A stretch of DNA of 6,060 nucleotides from Paracoccaceae bacterium (GCA_007129775.1 SKUV01000369.1:1-6060), one strand, 5' to 3'; positions 1 to 5,973 are shown, counted from the first letter of the stretch. Notes: generated by a model from the letters alone, not told the origin. Program-made: numbers and translations.

Positions 1-98
1 CCCGCCCCTTGCGGCGCGGGCGCGGCCCTAGGCACCTTGGGGCCGATGTCGGCGTTTCTTGCGAGTGTTCGCTTTCCGCGCTGACGGCGGGGCAGCGC

Positions 99-638
99 TC
101 AGCGCCGCACCACCGGCGGCCACATGCGTTGAAAGACGCCGTCGCGCTTCACGATCAGGTGAAAGAGCGCCGCGCCCACATGCAGAAGTATCACGCCGAC
201 CAGCGCGAAGCGGCCGTAGAAATGGGCGGTCTTGGCCATCTCGGCGACAGCGTCGTTGCGCGGCAAGAGCGGGTGCAGCCCCAGCGCTTCCAACCCCTCG
301 ATCGGAAACCCGCCCATGGTGACGCGGACATAGCCCGTCACCGCCATGAACAGCACCAGCCCGTAAAGCGCCCAATGGGCCAGCGCCGCGACCCGCGCGG
401 TGCCTGCGGGCACTGCATCGGGCAGCGCCGGCGGGGGATTGAGAAAGCGCCAGCCCAGCCGCACCAGCATCAGCAGCAGGATCACCACGCCCACGTTCTT
501 GTGAAAGATAAACAGTCGGTCCTGCGTGACGCGGTCCAGCCCTTCCTGCACCATCATGGAGCCGACCGGCAGCATCGCGATCACAAGCAGCGCCACGATC
601 CAGTGCAGCAGTCGCGCCGTCGTTCCATAGCCTGCCAT
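99..638 (-). CDS. Cytochrome b561-family membrane di-haem protein (CybB-like)
   Basis: Predicted 179-residue inner-membrane b-type cytochrome that would move electrons between the quinone pool and a periplasmic or membrane partner. Four hydrophobic segments are visible at about residues 10-30, 44-64, 84-104 and 139-160. Histidines H12 (LLHW), H46 (FHKN), H139 (AHFYGR) and H153 (LLHVG) sit where the bacterial CybB family keeps its four haem ligands, including the 14-residue spacing of the last pair. Length matches the family (about 175-190 residues). The start was chosen at 638 because a GGGAGAGG ribosome-binding site lies 5 bases upstream and the family N-terminus (short lead, then an RLLHW-type motif) begins there. 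The reading frame stays open to 827 but that extension is proline/arginine-rich and unlike the family. It is transcribed away from the phosphatidyltransferase operon. The physiological partner is unknown: related proteins serve as superoxide:quinone oxidoreductases or as electron donors to other enzymes. Confidence 0.9.
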   Translation of the reverse strand: MAGYGTTARLLHWIVALLVIAMLPVGSMMVQEGLDRVTQDRLFIFHKNVGVVILLLMLVRLGWRFLNPPPALPDAVPAGTARVAALAHWALYGLVLFMAVTGYVRVTMGGFPIEGLEALGLHPLLPRNDAVAEMAKTAHFYGRFALVGVILLHVGAALFHLIVKRDGVFQRMWPPVVRR

Positions 639-643
639 GTCTG

Positions 644-651
644 CCTCTCCC
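644..651 (-). promoter_or_regulatory. Ribosome-binding site of the cytochrome b561 gene
   Basis: On the minus strand this reads GGGAGAGG, followed by 5 bases and then the ATG at 636-638. It is a clear Shine-Dalgarno sequence and decides the start against the upstream in-frame ATG at 827. Confidence 0.7.
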
Positions 652-797
652 GTTGGTTGAGCTGCGATGACCCGCGCTGCGCTGACATCTAGATCATCCG
701 GCTCTGTCGCGCCAGTGCGGCCCGGAGCGGGTGGGTTGCCCCGTGCGGCCGCGCGGATTTTGCGGACGGATGCCGGGGACATCGGCTCGACAGGCAC

Positions 798-825
798 TTG
801 ACGCCCGGCATCCCATGCTAATTGC
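798..825 (+). promoter_or_regulatory. Candidate sigma-70-like promoter of the phosphatidyltransferase operon
   Basis: TTGACG (798-803) and TAATTG (820-825) are spaced by 16 bases in a locally AT-richer patch of an otherwise GC-rich region. If used, transcription would begin around 832-833, almost on the proposed ATG at 833. The -35 element is good and the -10 element only partial, so this is a proposal. Confidence 0.3.
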
Positions 826-832
826 ATCTACG

Positions 833-1636
833 ATGGATGATACGAACCTCGCCACTGCGCCATCTGCCCTCGTCACCGCGCCGCGCATCCTGTCGGCAGC
901 GGCCCAGAGCTTTGCGCTCACGGGGCTGGTGCTGGCGCTGGTGCTGGCGGCACTTTGGGCAGCAGGGCTCGCGCCTTGGGAATCGGTGACACTTGCTGCC
1001 GCGGCCTTCGCAGGCGGCAGTAGCATCGTTCTCATCGGTTTGCACCGCGGCGGGGGCGGCATGGCTGCCTTCGGCGGATGCAATCATGTCACCACCGCAC
1101 GGCTGGGCATGGCCGCGCTCTTGGCCGGCGCCGTCGCCTCGCCCGGGCTGGTCGCGCCGGACGGAGCGCTTGTCTGGCCCGCGCTGGCTCTTGCGGTGAC
1201 GGCGCTGATCCTTGACGGGGTCGATGGCTGGATGGCGCGGCGGTCCGGCCTGACGTCAGCATTCGGGGCGCGGTTCGATATGGAGGTCGATGCCGCCACG
1301 ATCATGATCCTCGCCACGCTGGCGTGGCAGACCGGGCAGGCCCCGATCTGGGTGCTGGCACTGGGGCTGATCCGCTATGCCTTCGTTCTGTGCGGGCTGC
1401 GCTGGTCCTTTCTGCGTGCGGATCTTCCGCCTTCGTTCCGGCGCAAGGTGGTCTGTGTGGTGCAGGTGGTGATCCTCGCCGCGCTACTGGCGCCGGTGAT
1501 CGTGCCGCCTGTGTCGACAGCGCTTGCCGCGCTCGGGCTTGCAGCGCTGGCCTGGTCATTCGCGATCGACGTATACTGGCAATGGCGTCACGCGGGCCCG
1601 GACCGGCCCGCGCCCGCGCCGCGCTGCGGACCATGA
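833..1636 (+). CDS. CDP-alcohol phosphatidyltransferase family membrane protein
   Basis: Predicted 267-residue integral membrane enzyme that transfers a phospho-substituent from a CDP-linked donor to an alcohol acceptor, as in phospholipid headgroup synthesis. The family signature D(x)2DG(x)2AR(x)8G(x)3D(x)3D is complete: D128, D131-G132, A135-R136, G145, D149 and D153, the last aspartate being the expected catalytic base. The preceding NHVTTAR (84-90) matches the usual N-x-x-T-x-x-R entry to the catalytic domain. Hydrophobic segments appear at about 25-45, 52-71, 111-128, 155-180, 207-225 and 228-246. The first two precede the catalytic domain and are joined to it by a glycine-rich linker, an N-terminal addition that basic PgsA-type enzymes lack. 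Its stop overlaps the next gene's start as ATGA. The start is uncertain: in-frame ATGs at 731, 770, 815 and 833 all lack a strong ribosome-binding site, and 833 was chosen because the upstream residues look non-coding. The substrate cannot be read from the sequence. Confidence 0.88.
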   Translation: MDDTNLATAPSALVTAPRILSAAAQSFALTGLVLALVLAALWAAGLAPWESVTLAAAAFAGGSSIVLIGLHRGGGGMAAFGGCNHVTTARLGMAALLAGAVASPGLVAPDGALVWPALALAVTALILDGVDGWMARRSGLTSAFGARFDMEVDAATIMILATLAWQTGQAPIWVLALGLIRYAFVLCGLRWSFLRADLPPSFRRKVVCVVQVVILAALLAPVIVPPVSTALAALGLAALAWSFAIDVYWQWRHAGPDRPAPAPRCGP

Positions 1637-2409
1637 CCGCCATGGCGCCCCCGCCCGACCTGCGCGCTGCGCTCGGCCTTGGCCGGTCGCTTGCGATCTA
1701 TTACGGCCGGCCATGGCGGCAGGCGCGTCTGCGCGATTTCTACCGCCAGTTCGTCCGCGCGGGAGATCTGGCCTTCGATGTGGGTGCCCATGTGGGCAGC
1801 CGGTCGCGGGCGATGCGCGCCGCCGGCGCGCGCGTGGTGGCGTTCGAGCCGCAGGCGCCCTTCACCGGTTTTCTGCGCCGCACCCTGCCGCGCGACATCA
1901 CCCTGATCGAGGCCGCCGCCGGCCCCGCACCCGCCGCGCGGGCAGAGCTTGCGGTGTCGCGGCTGCATCCCACCGTCTCGTCCCTGCGCGCCGATTTTCC
2001 CGATCGTGCGGGGGCGTCCGAGGGTTTCGAACAGGTCCGCTGGGACAAGCGCCAGCCCGTCGCGGTCACCACGCTCGACGCCGCCATCGCGGCCCATGGC
2101 TGCCCCCGGCTGATCAAGATCGATGTGGAGGGCTTCGAGGCCGAGGTGCTGGCAGGGCTGTCGCAGCCGGTCCCGGTGATCGCCTTCGAATACCTGCCCG
2201 CCATGGCCGATGCCGCCTTGGCCGCGCTTGACCGGATCGAGGCTCTGGGGGCCTATGAGTTCAACCTCGTGCGCGGCGAGCGGCTGGCCTTTCACTGGCC
2301 CGAATGGCGCGGCGGCGCGGCGGTGCGCGACTGGCTCGATGGTCTGACTGCCGCGGATGGGTCTGGCGATATCTATGCGCAGCGCATCGCGCCCGGTGTG
2401 GCGACATGA
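1633..2409 (+). CDS. FkbM-family SAM-dependent methyltransferase
   Basis: Predicted 258-residue cytosolic methyltransferase. The S-adenosylmethionine-binding loop is FDVGAHVGS (48-56), the acidic ribose-binding residue follows in VVAFEPQ (E72), and the FkbM hallmark LIKIDVEGFEAEVLAGL (160-176) is intact. The length fits the family. FkbM-type enzymes commonly O-methylate hydroxyls of sugars or polyketides, so a carbohydrate or lipid headgroup is a reasonable but unproved target here. The ATG at 1633 overlaps the stop of the phosphatidyltransferase gene (ATGA, 1633-1636). The frame is open upstream to 1324, but that stretch lies inside the phosphatidyltransferase gene and is a shadow. An alternative start is the ATG at 1642. 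Its own stop overlaps the next start, again as ATGA. There is only a weak ribosome-binding site, which fits translation by re-initiation from the gene before. Confidence 0.9.
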   Translation: MTAMAPPPDLRAALGLGRSLAIYYGRPWRQARLRDFYRQFVRAGDLAFDVGAHVGSRSRAMRAAGARVVAFEPQAPFTGFLRRTLPRDITLIEAAAGPAPAARAELAVSRLHPTVSSLRADFPDRAGASEGFEQVRWDKRQPVAVTTLDAAIAAHGCPRLIKIDVEGFEAEVLAGLSQPVPVIAFEYLPAMADAALAALDRIEALGAYEFNLVRGERLAFHWPEWRGGAAVRDWLDGLTAADGSGDIYAQRIAPGVAT

Positions 2410-4181
2410 GCGCGGCCGATCCCCTTGCCCCCGCGCGGGATGGCGGGCGCGCGGCTCTGGTGCTGCGCGTCGCTCTCGCCGCAATGCTGCTTCATCTGGT
2501 TCTGATCCAGCCCAACCATCCGGCGGCCCTGACATGGGGCGCGCTGATGCTCTTTCCGCTGGAGTTGCCGGTGATCCTGCTGGCGCTTCTGGCGCTGGGC
2601 CGCGGGCATGCCGGGGGGCTCGTGCGCGGGTTGCTGGTTGCCGCGATCATGGCCATCGTGCTGGCGAAACTCGCGGATTTCGCAACATTCGTGGCTTACA
2701 ACCGGCCCTTCAACGCCCTTGTCGACATGCATCTCGTCCATGCCGCCTGGATGCTCGGGTCGGGCAGCATCGGCGTGGCGCTGGCCGCGGCGGCGGTTCT
2801 GGCCGCGGCGATCGCGCTCGTAGTGCTGACTTGGGCGCTTTGGTGGGCGACCGGGGTCTGGGCCGGTCTGGCCGCGCGCCTGCCGCGCGGCGGACGGCTG
2901 ATTTCGGCGGTTCTCGCGCTGCCCGCGGCGGCGCTGGCGGTGGCCGAGGTGGGCCATGCGGCGCGTGCATGGAGCCTGCCGTTCGACCCGCCCGGCGCGG
3001 CCTTCACCGCGCGCGTGGGCTTGGAGCGCGCGCTCTTCTATCGGGCGGCGCTCGCGGATCTGGAGGAATTCCGGCGCCTCGCGGCGCAAGATCCGTTCCT
3101 CGATCTGCCGCCCGAGGCCGTGCTCGACCGGATCGGGGCGACCGATGTGCTGGTGGTCTATGTGGAAAGCTATGGCCGGTCGAGTTTCGACAATCCGCTC
3201 TATGCGCCGACGCATACGGCGACGCTGGCCGAGTTCGAGGCCCGGCTACAGGCTGAGGGGCTGGAAATGCGGTCGGCCTTTCTGACCGCGGCCATGGTCG
3301 GCGGGCAAAGCTGGCTGAGCCATGCGGCCATCGCCTCGGGGCTCTGGATCGACAACCAGCGCCGTTATCAGGCGCTTCTGGCCAGCCCGCGCCGGACGTT
3401 GTTCCACTACGCGCGCGGTGCCGGGTTCGAGACCGCCGCGGTGATGCCCGCCATCGTCATGGACTGGCCCGAGGCCGATTTCTTCGGCTTCGACAGGATA
3501 TTGCCCTTCGACAAGCTGGGCTATCGCGGCGAGCGGTTCAACTGGATCACACAGCCCGATCAGTTCACAATGGTCGCCCTCGACCGGCTGTTGCGGCAGG
3601 GCGCGCCTGGGCTGGATGGCGATGCCGGCGGTGCCCCGGCCCGACCCGGGGTGCGCGCGCCGGTTCTGGCGCAGGTGGCGCTGATTTCGTCCCATGCGCC
3701 GTGGGTCCCGGTGCCCGACCTGATCGACTGGGACGCGATCGGCGACGGCACGGAGTTCAACGAAATGGCCCTGTCGGACGATCCGCCCGACGTGGTCTGG
3801 CGCGATCACGACCGCGTGCGCGACCAGTTCCGCCTTGCGGTGGATTACGCGCTGCAGGTGGTGGGCAGCTATGCCGAACGCCACGCGCGCATGGCACAAG
3901 AGACCGGCGGCGCAGCCCATGGCCCGGCGCCGCTGATGGTGGTGCTGGGCGATCACGAGCCCGCGCCCTTCGTTTCGGGTGTCGATGGTTTCGATGTGCC
4001 GGTACACATCATCGGCCCGCCCGAACTGGTGGCCCGGATCGACGACTGGGGGTGGGAGCCGGGTCTTCTGCCGAGCCCCGATGCCCCGGTCTGGCGGATC
4101 GACGCGTTTCGCGACCGCTTCATGGCGGCGTTCAGCAGCGCGCTGGAAGACGGGCGCGCTGCAGGTTCGGGCGCCCCGTGA
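2406..4181 (+). CDS. LTA-synthase-like sulfatase/alkaline-phosphatase superfamily membrane transferase
   Basis: Predicted 591-residue inner-membrane protein. The first ~190 residues carry about five hydrophobic segments (roughly 16-34, 42-65, 72-98, 122-150 and 165-182), followed by a soluble domain that should face the periplasm. That domain has the metal-site pattern of LtaS-like enzymes: E254 in VYVESYGR, a serine nucleophile candidate S302 in GGQSWLS, H430 in SSHAPW, and D516-H517 in LGDHEPA. Relatives transfer phosphoglycerol or phosphoethanolamine from membrane phospholipids to glycans or lipids, or hydrolyse sulfate or phosphate esters. The membrane anchor and fold favour a transferase on a lipid-derived donor, which is inference. 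The nucleophile here would be Ser, where LtaS uses Thr. A Gly/Ala/Pro-rich stretch (about 397-420) looks like a flexible surface loop. The start at 2406 forms ATGA with the methyltransferase stop. The in-frame ATG at 2304 lies inside the methyltransferase gene and was set aside. Confidence 0.85.
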   Translation: MSAADPLAPARDGGRAALVLRVALAAMLLHLVLIQPNHPAALTWGALMLFPLELPVILLALLALGRGHAGGLVRGLLVAAIMAIVLAKLADFATFVAYNRPFNALVDMHLVHAAWMLGSGSIGVALAAAAVLAAAIALVVLTWALWWATGVWAGLAARLPRGGRLISAVLALPAAALAVAEVGHAARAWSLPFDPPGAAFTARVGLERALFYRAALADLEEFRRLAAQDPFLDLPPEAVLDRIGATDVLVVYVESYGRSSFDNPLYAPTHTATLAEFEARLQAEGLEMRSAFLTAAMVGGQSWLSHAAIASGLWIDNQRRYQALLASPRRTLFHYARGAGFETAAVMPAIVMDWPEADFFGFDRILPFDKLGYRGERFNWITQPDQFTMVALDRLLRQGAPGLDGDAGGAPARPGVRAPVLAQVALISSHAPWVPVPDLIDWDAIGDGTEFNEMALSDDPPDVVWRDHDRVRDQFRLAVDYALQVVGSYAERHARMAQETGGAAHGPAPLMVVLGDHEPAPFVSGVDGFDVPVHIIGPPELVARIDDWGWEPGLLPSPDAPVWRIDAFRDRFMAAFSSALEDGRAAGSGAP

Positions 4182-4266
4182 ACGTCGCGGAAAGCTGGCC
4201 GGGCCTCGATGCACTTTACCCAAGCGGCGTGCGCGCTAGCTCGCCTTAAGCAATCGTCGGGGTGCG

Positions 4267-4317
4267 ATGACTGGCGTGGCGCGATACGACATTCGAAGGG
4301 ACAGAGGTTCGCCATGA
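4267..4317 (+). other. Possible 16-codon upstream reading frame ending on the RibD-like start
   Basis: An ATG at 4267 opens a 16-codon frame (MTGVARYDIRRDRGSP) whose TGA (4315-4317) overlaps the ATG at 4314 as ATGA, the same junction style as the two gene overlaps upstream. GGGG lies 4 bases before the ATG as a weak ribosome-binding site. All four of its arginine codons are of types that are rare in the neighbouring genes (CGA twice, AGG, AGA). It could be a leader peptide or coupling device, or chance. The rare codons argue either for a slow-translated leader or for plain non-coding sequence. Confidence 0.2.
4303..4307 (+). promoter_or_regulatory. Ribosome-binding site of the RibD-like gene
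   Basis: AGAGG followed by 6 bases and then the tandem ATGATG at 4314. It fixes the start at 4314 rather than at the upstream in-frame ATG at 4209. Confidence 0.6.
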
Positions 4318-5165
4318 TGCTTGCCACGGTGACGGATCGGGTCTGGGCCGCTCTACTCGCCATGCGCGAGGGGGCCGAACCGCTCTCGCCCCGCGACTGG
4401 ACGGAGGGCGAGCAGGCCGCATGGCAGATCTATGCGCCCGTGGCGCGCCGGACCGGGAGGCGCATGCTCCTGGCCCAGATCGGGCAATCTCTCGACGGAC
4501 GCGTGGCGACGGTGACGGGCGATGCGCGCGACATCTCCGGCCCCGACGGGCTGGCGCACCTGCACCGCTGTCGGGCGCTGGTGGATGGCGTGGTGATCGG
4601 CGTGCGCACCGCGCTGCATGACCGTCCGCGCCTGACCGTGCGCCTCGCGGACGGGCCAAGCCCGGCAAGGGTGGTCATCGACCCTCAGGGCCGGCTTCCG
4701 GATGATGCGCTGGTGCTGCGCGATGATGGCTGCCGGCGGATCGTGGTACAATCGGTGGACCGTCCGCGCGCTGCCGGGGTCGAGGTTTTGCGGCTGCCGC
4801 GCACGGGCGGCGTTGCCGGGCTTATCCGGCCCGATGCGATCGCTGTCGAACTGGAGGCGCTGGGGTTGAGGCACCTGCTGATCGAGGGCGGCGGGATCAC
4901 CATCGCGGGCTTTCTGGAAGGCGGTCTGCTGGACCGGCTGCATGTGGGCATCGCGCCGCTGATAATTGGCGCGGGTCCGATGAGCCTGACGACGGCCCTG
5001 CCGGTGGAGAGCCTTGCCGAGGCGATGCGACCCCGGACGACGAGCGTGTCGCTGGGCAGCGATCTGCTGGTGGATTGCGACCTTGCCGGGATGCGCGCGC
5101 AGGCCAGATCGGCGGTGCCGGCCGTGTCCGGGGATATCGGCCAGAGCAAGGCGCGCCGCGCCTGA
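4314..5165 (+). CDS. RibD C-terminal-type (dihydrofolate-reductase fold) reductase, stand-alone
   Basis: Predicted 283-residue cytosolic NAD(P)H-dependent reductase of the RibD C-terminal domain family. The order of motifs is typical: QIGQSLDGRVAT (55-66), DISGPDG (73-79), RCRALVDGVVIGVRTALHDRPRLTVR (85-110, matching the family's RxxxDAvlvGxxTvxxDdPrLtvR), VVIDPQGRLP (120-129), then LLIEGGG (188-194) and LHVGIAPLIIGAGP (209-222). In riboflavin synthesis this domain reduces the ribosyl group of a pyrimidine intermediate to ribityl. The zinc deaminase domain that precedes it in bifunctional RibD is absent. Instead there is a ~50-residue N-terminal lead with a Trp-rich, acidic character and no recognised motif, plus a polar C-terminal tail (about 258-283). 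No other riboflavin gene is visible, so a housekeeping riboflavin role is not supported and a specialised reductase is more likely. It lies 132 bases after the LTA-synthase-like gene, the loosest junction in the run, so it may be separately expressed. No convincing promoter is seen in that gap. Confidence 0.85.
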   Translation: MMLATVTDRVWAALLAMREGAEPLSPRDWTEGEQAAWQIYAPVARRTGRRMLLAQIGQSLDGRVATVTGDARDISGPDGLAHLHRCRALVDGVVIGVRTALHDRPRLTVRLADGPSPARVVIDPQGRLPDDALVLRDDGCRRIVVQSVDRPRAAGVEVLRLPRTGGVAGLIRPDAIAVELEALGLRHLLIEGGGITIAGFLEGGLLDRLHVGIAPLIIGAGPMSLTTALPVESLAEAMRPRTTSVSLGSDLLVDCDLAGMRAQARSAVPAVSGDIGQSKARRA

Positions 5166-5195
5166 CCCGTCCGCTCAGCAGTCTGGCGCGGTGAC

Positions 5196-5225
5196 CTTGC
5201 GGAGCGCGCCCTCCGGGCACGCAAG
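5196..5225 (+). terminator. Imperfect hairpin after the RibD-like gene, possible terminator
   Basis: CTTGC (5196-5200) pairs with GCAAG (5221-5225), and inside it GGAG (5201-5204) pairs with CTCC (5211-5214) with a six-base bulge. It starts about 30 bases after the stop and is followed by only a weak T-containing tail (ATGTTATCC). It may end the plus-strand operon, but the lack of a T run keeps this tentative. Confidence 0.35.
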
Positions 5226-5237
5226 ATGTTATCCTCG

Positions 5238-5255
5238 GCGGGCCTGACGGCCCGC
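5238..5255. terminator. Strong GC hairpin between convergent genes
   Basis: GCGGGCC (5238-5244) and GGCCCGC (5249-5255) form a perfect 7-bp stem with a TGAC loop. An alternative 8-bp pairing, CGGCGGGC (5236-5243) with GCCCGCCG (5256-5263), shares the left arm, so the two structures compete. It lies between convergent genes and could act on either strand, but neither side has a T run. Confidence 0.35.
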
Positions 5256-5291
5256 GCCCGCCGGCAAGGGTAATTCTCGACGGCCCCGCCG

Positions 5292-5636
5292 TCAGTCAAG
5301 CAGCGCGGCCTGCACCCGCTCGTTCCAGCCCAGATACCAGCGCCCTTCGTGGCGGATCACGGGACGTTTCATCAGCGTCGGCTGCGCTGCGATCTGCGTC
5401 TCGGGTTCCGACAGGCGCAGGTAATCCGACAGGCCGCGCCAGGTGGTCGATTTTCGGTTCACCAGCGCATCGCCGAATTCGGCGACCATCTCGGCCAGTT
5501 CGCTTTCCGACAGCGGGGTTGCGCGGATATCGCGGAAGGCTACGGCATGCCCCGCCGCTTCGAGCGCGCGGATCGCCTTCTTGCAGGCGTCGCAGGTCGG
5601 AATGCCGTAAAGGTCGATCGTCTTTCCCGTCATCAT
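5292..5636 (-). CDS. ArsC/Spx-fold thiol protein, YffB-like
   Basis: Predicted 114-residue cytosolic thioredoxin-fold protein of the ArsC/Spx/YffB family. The N-terminus IDLYGIPTCDACKKA carries a CxxC pair (C15, C18) in the active-site position. NRKSTTWRGLS and the C-terminal LMKRPVIRHEGRWYLGWNE match the conserved blocks of YffB-like members, and the length is normal. True arsenate reductases use one nucleophilic Cys, whereas Spx-type regulators use CxxC. The TTWR block points to the poorly characterised YffB branch, for which a glutathione-dependent thiol reductase role has been proposed. Spx-like RNA-polymerase binding is not indicated by anything I can see. Two adjacent ATGs (5636 and 5633) share one ribosome-binding site, so the start could be one codon later. 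The gene follows the ribosome-associated protein gene by 19 bases on the same strand, suggesting co-transcription. No arsenic resistance genes are nearby. Confidence 0.85.
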   Translation of the reverse strand: MMTGKTIDLYGIPTCDACKKAIRALEAAGHAVAFRDIRATPLSESELAEMVAEFGDALVNRKSTTWRGLSDYLRLSEPETQIAAQPTLMKRPVIRHEGRWYLGWNERVQAALLD

Positions 5637-5640
5637 CGTG

Positions 5641-5647
5641 CCCTTTC
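5641..5647 (-). promoter_or_regulatory. Ribosome-binding site of the ArsC/Spx-fold gene
   Basis: On the minus strand this reads GAAAGGG, 4 bases before the ATG ending at 5636 and 7 before the ATG ending at 5633. It rules out the upstream in-frame ATG at 5669, which lies inside the preceding gene, but does not separate the two adjacent starts. Confidence 0.55.
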
Positions 5648-5655
5648 GCGCGGTA

Positions 5656-5973
5656 TCAGCGTCTGGCACGCAGCTTGCCGAGTTCGCGGTCGAGCGCCGC
5701 GCGCATCTTGTCCACCGCGCCGGTCACCGCGCCCTGGATCGTATCGGCGTGATGGCTGACGGCCAGCGGTGCGCGGTTCTCGGGGCGGGCCTCGACCCGG
5801 CAGCGCTTGTCCTCGCCGGTCTTGCGCGCCGCGCTTTCGTCGCCCAGATGCACCTCGACCCGGGTGAGATGGGCCGCCACCGCACCCAGTTTGGAGGTGA
5901 CGACGCCTTCGACGAAACGCGTGACATCCTCGTGCCCCTGAATGTTGCGGTCGGTGTTGATCTGGATGTGCAT
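5656..5973 (-). CDS. HPF/RaiA-family ribosome-associated protein, short form
   Basis: Predicted 105-residue cytosolic protein of the S30AE (HPF/RaiA) family, which binds the small ribosomal subunit and damps translation or protects ribosomes under stress. The N-terminus MHIQINTDRNIQGHEDVTRF, the central strand VEVHLGD with the basic segment around KCRVEARPEN-like residues (about 58-88), and the amphipathic C-terminal helix ending in LGKLRARR fit a single S30AE domain. The length fits the short forms (about 95-115 residues), so the C-terminal dimerisation domain of long HPF, which drives 100S ribosome formation, is absent. The start was set at 5973 by an AAGGA site 9 bases upstream. The frame is open to 6039, but that extension has no family similarity. 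It is the first gene of a likely two-gene unit with the thiol protein downstream. It diverges enough from classical HPF that its ribosome role is inferred. Confidence 0.78.
   Translation of the reverse strand: MHIQINTDRNIQGHEDVTRFVEGVVTSKLGAVAAHLTRVEVHLGDESAARKTGEDKRCRVEARPENRAPLAVSHHADTIQGAVTGAVDKMRAALDRELGKLRARR

Noticed and set aside
1..84. Possible C-terminal end of a plus-strand gene running in from the left edge, stopping at TGA 82-84 (ending MSAFLASVRFPR).
   Set aside because: Only 27 codons are visible, without a recognisable motif, so coding status cannot be supported.
9..692. Long plus-strand open frame opposite the cytochrome b561 gene (227 codons).
   Set aside because: It is His/Arg/Gln-rich with no recognisable domain and runs antisense to a gene with clear haem ligands and a good ribosome-binding site. 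Such frames are expected in GC-rich DNA.
687..694. Palindrome ATCTAGAT in the divergent intergenic region, considered as an operator.
   Set aside because: It is short, single and has no second copy or recognised regulator motif, so chance is sufficient.
639..827. N-terminal extension of the cytochrome b561 frame to an ATG at 827.
   Set aside because: The extension is polar, proline/arginine-rich and absent from the family, while the ATG at 638 has a strong ribosome-binding site. It would also cover the divergent promoter region.
1524..2231. Plus-strand frame overlapping the phosphatidyltransferase and methyltransferase genes.
   Set aside because: It is an out-of-frame shadow, very rich in Arg, Pro and Gly, without domain similarity.
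1588..2535. 315-codon minus-strand frame opposite the FkbM methyltransferase.
   Set aside because: It has Arg/Gly/Gln-rich shadow composition and no motif, and it spans two well-supported genes on the opposite strand.
3246..4223. 325-codon minus-strand frame opposite the LTA-synthase-like gene.
   Set aside because: It is an antisense shadow of a gene with a full set of active-site residues. It has no domain or ribosome-binding site that I recognise.
4182..4313. Promoter search before the RibD-like gene (TTTACC at 4215-4220 as a -35 candidate).
   Set aside because: No acceptable -10 element lies at the right distance.
5292..5636. Arsenate reductase as part of an arsenic resistance operon.
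   Set aside because: The CxxC pair and the TTWR block fit the YffB-like branch better, and no arsR, arsB/acr3 or arsH gene is present nearby.
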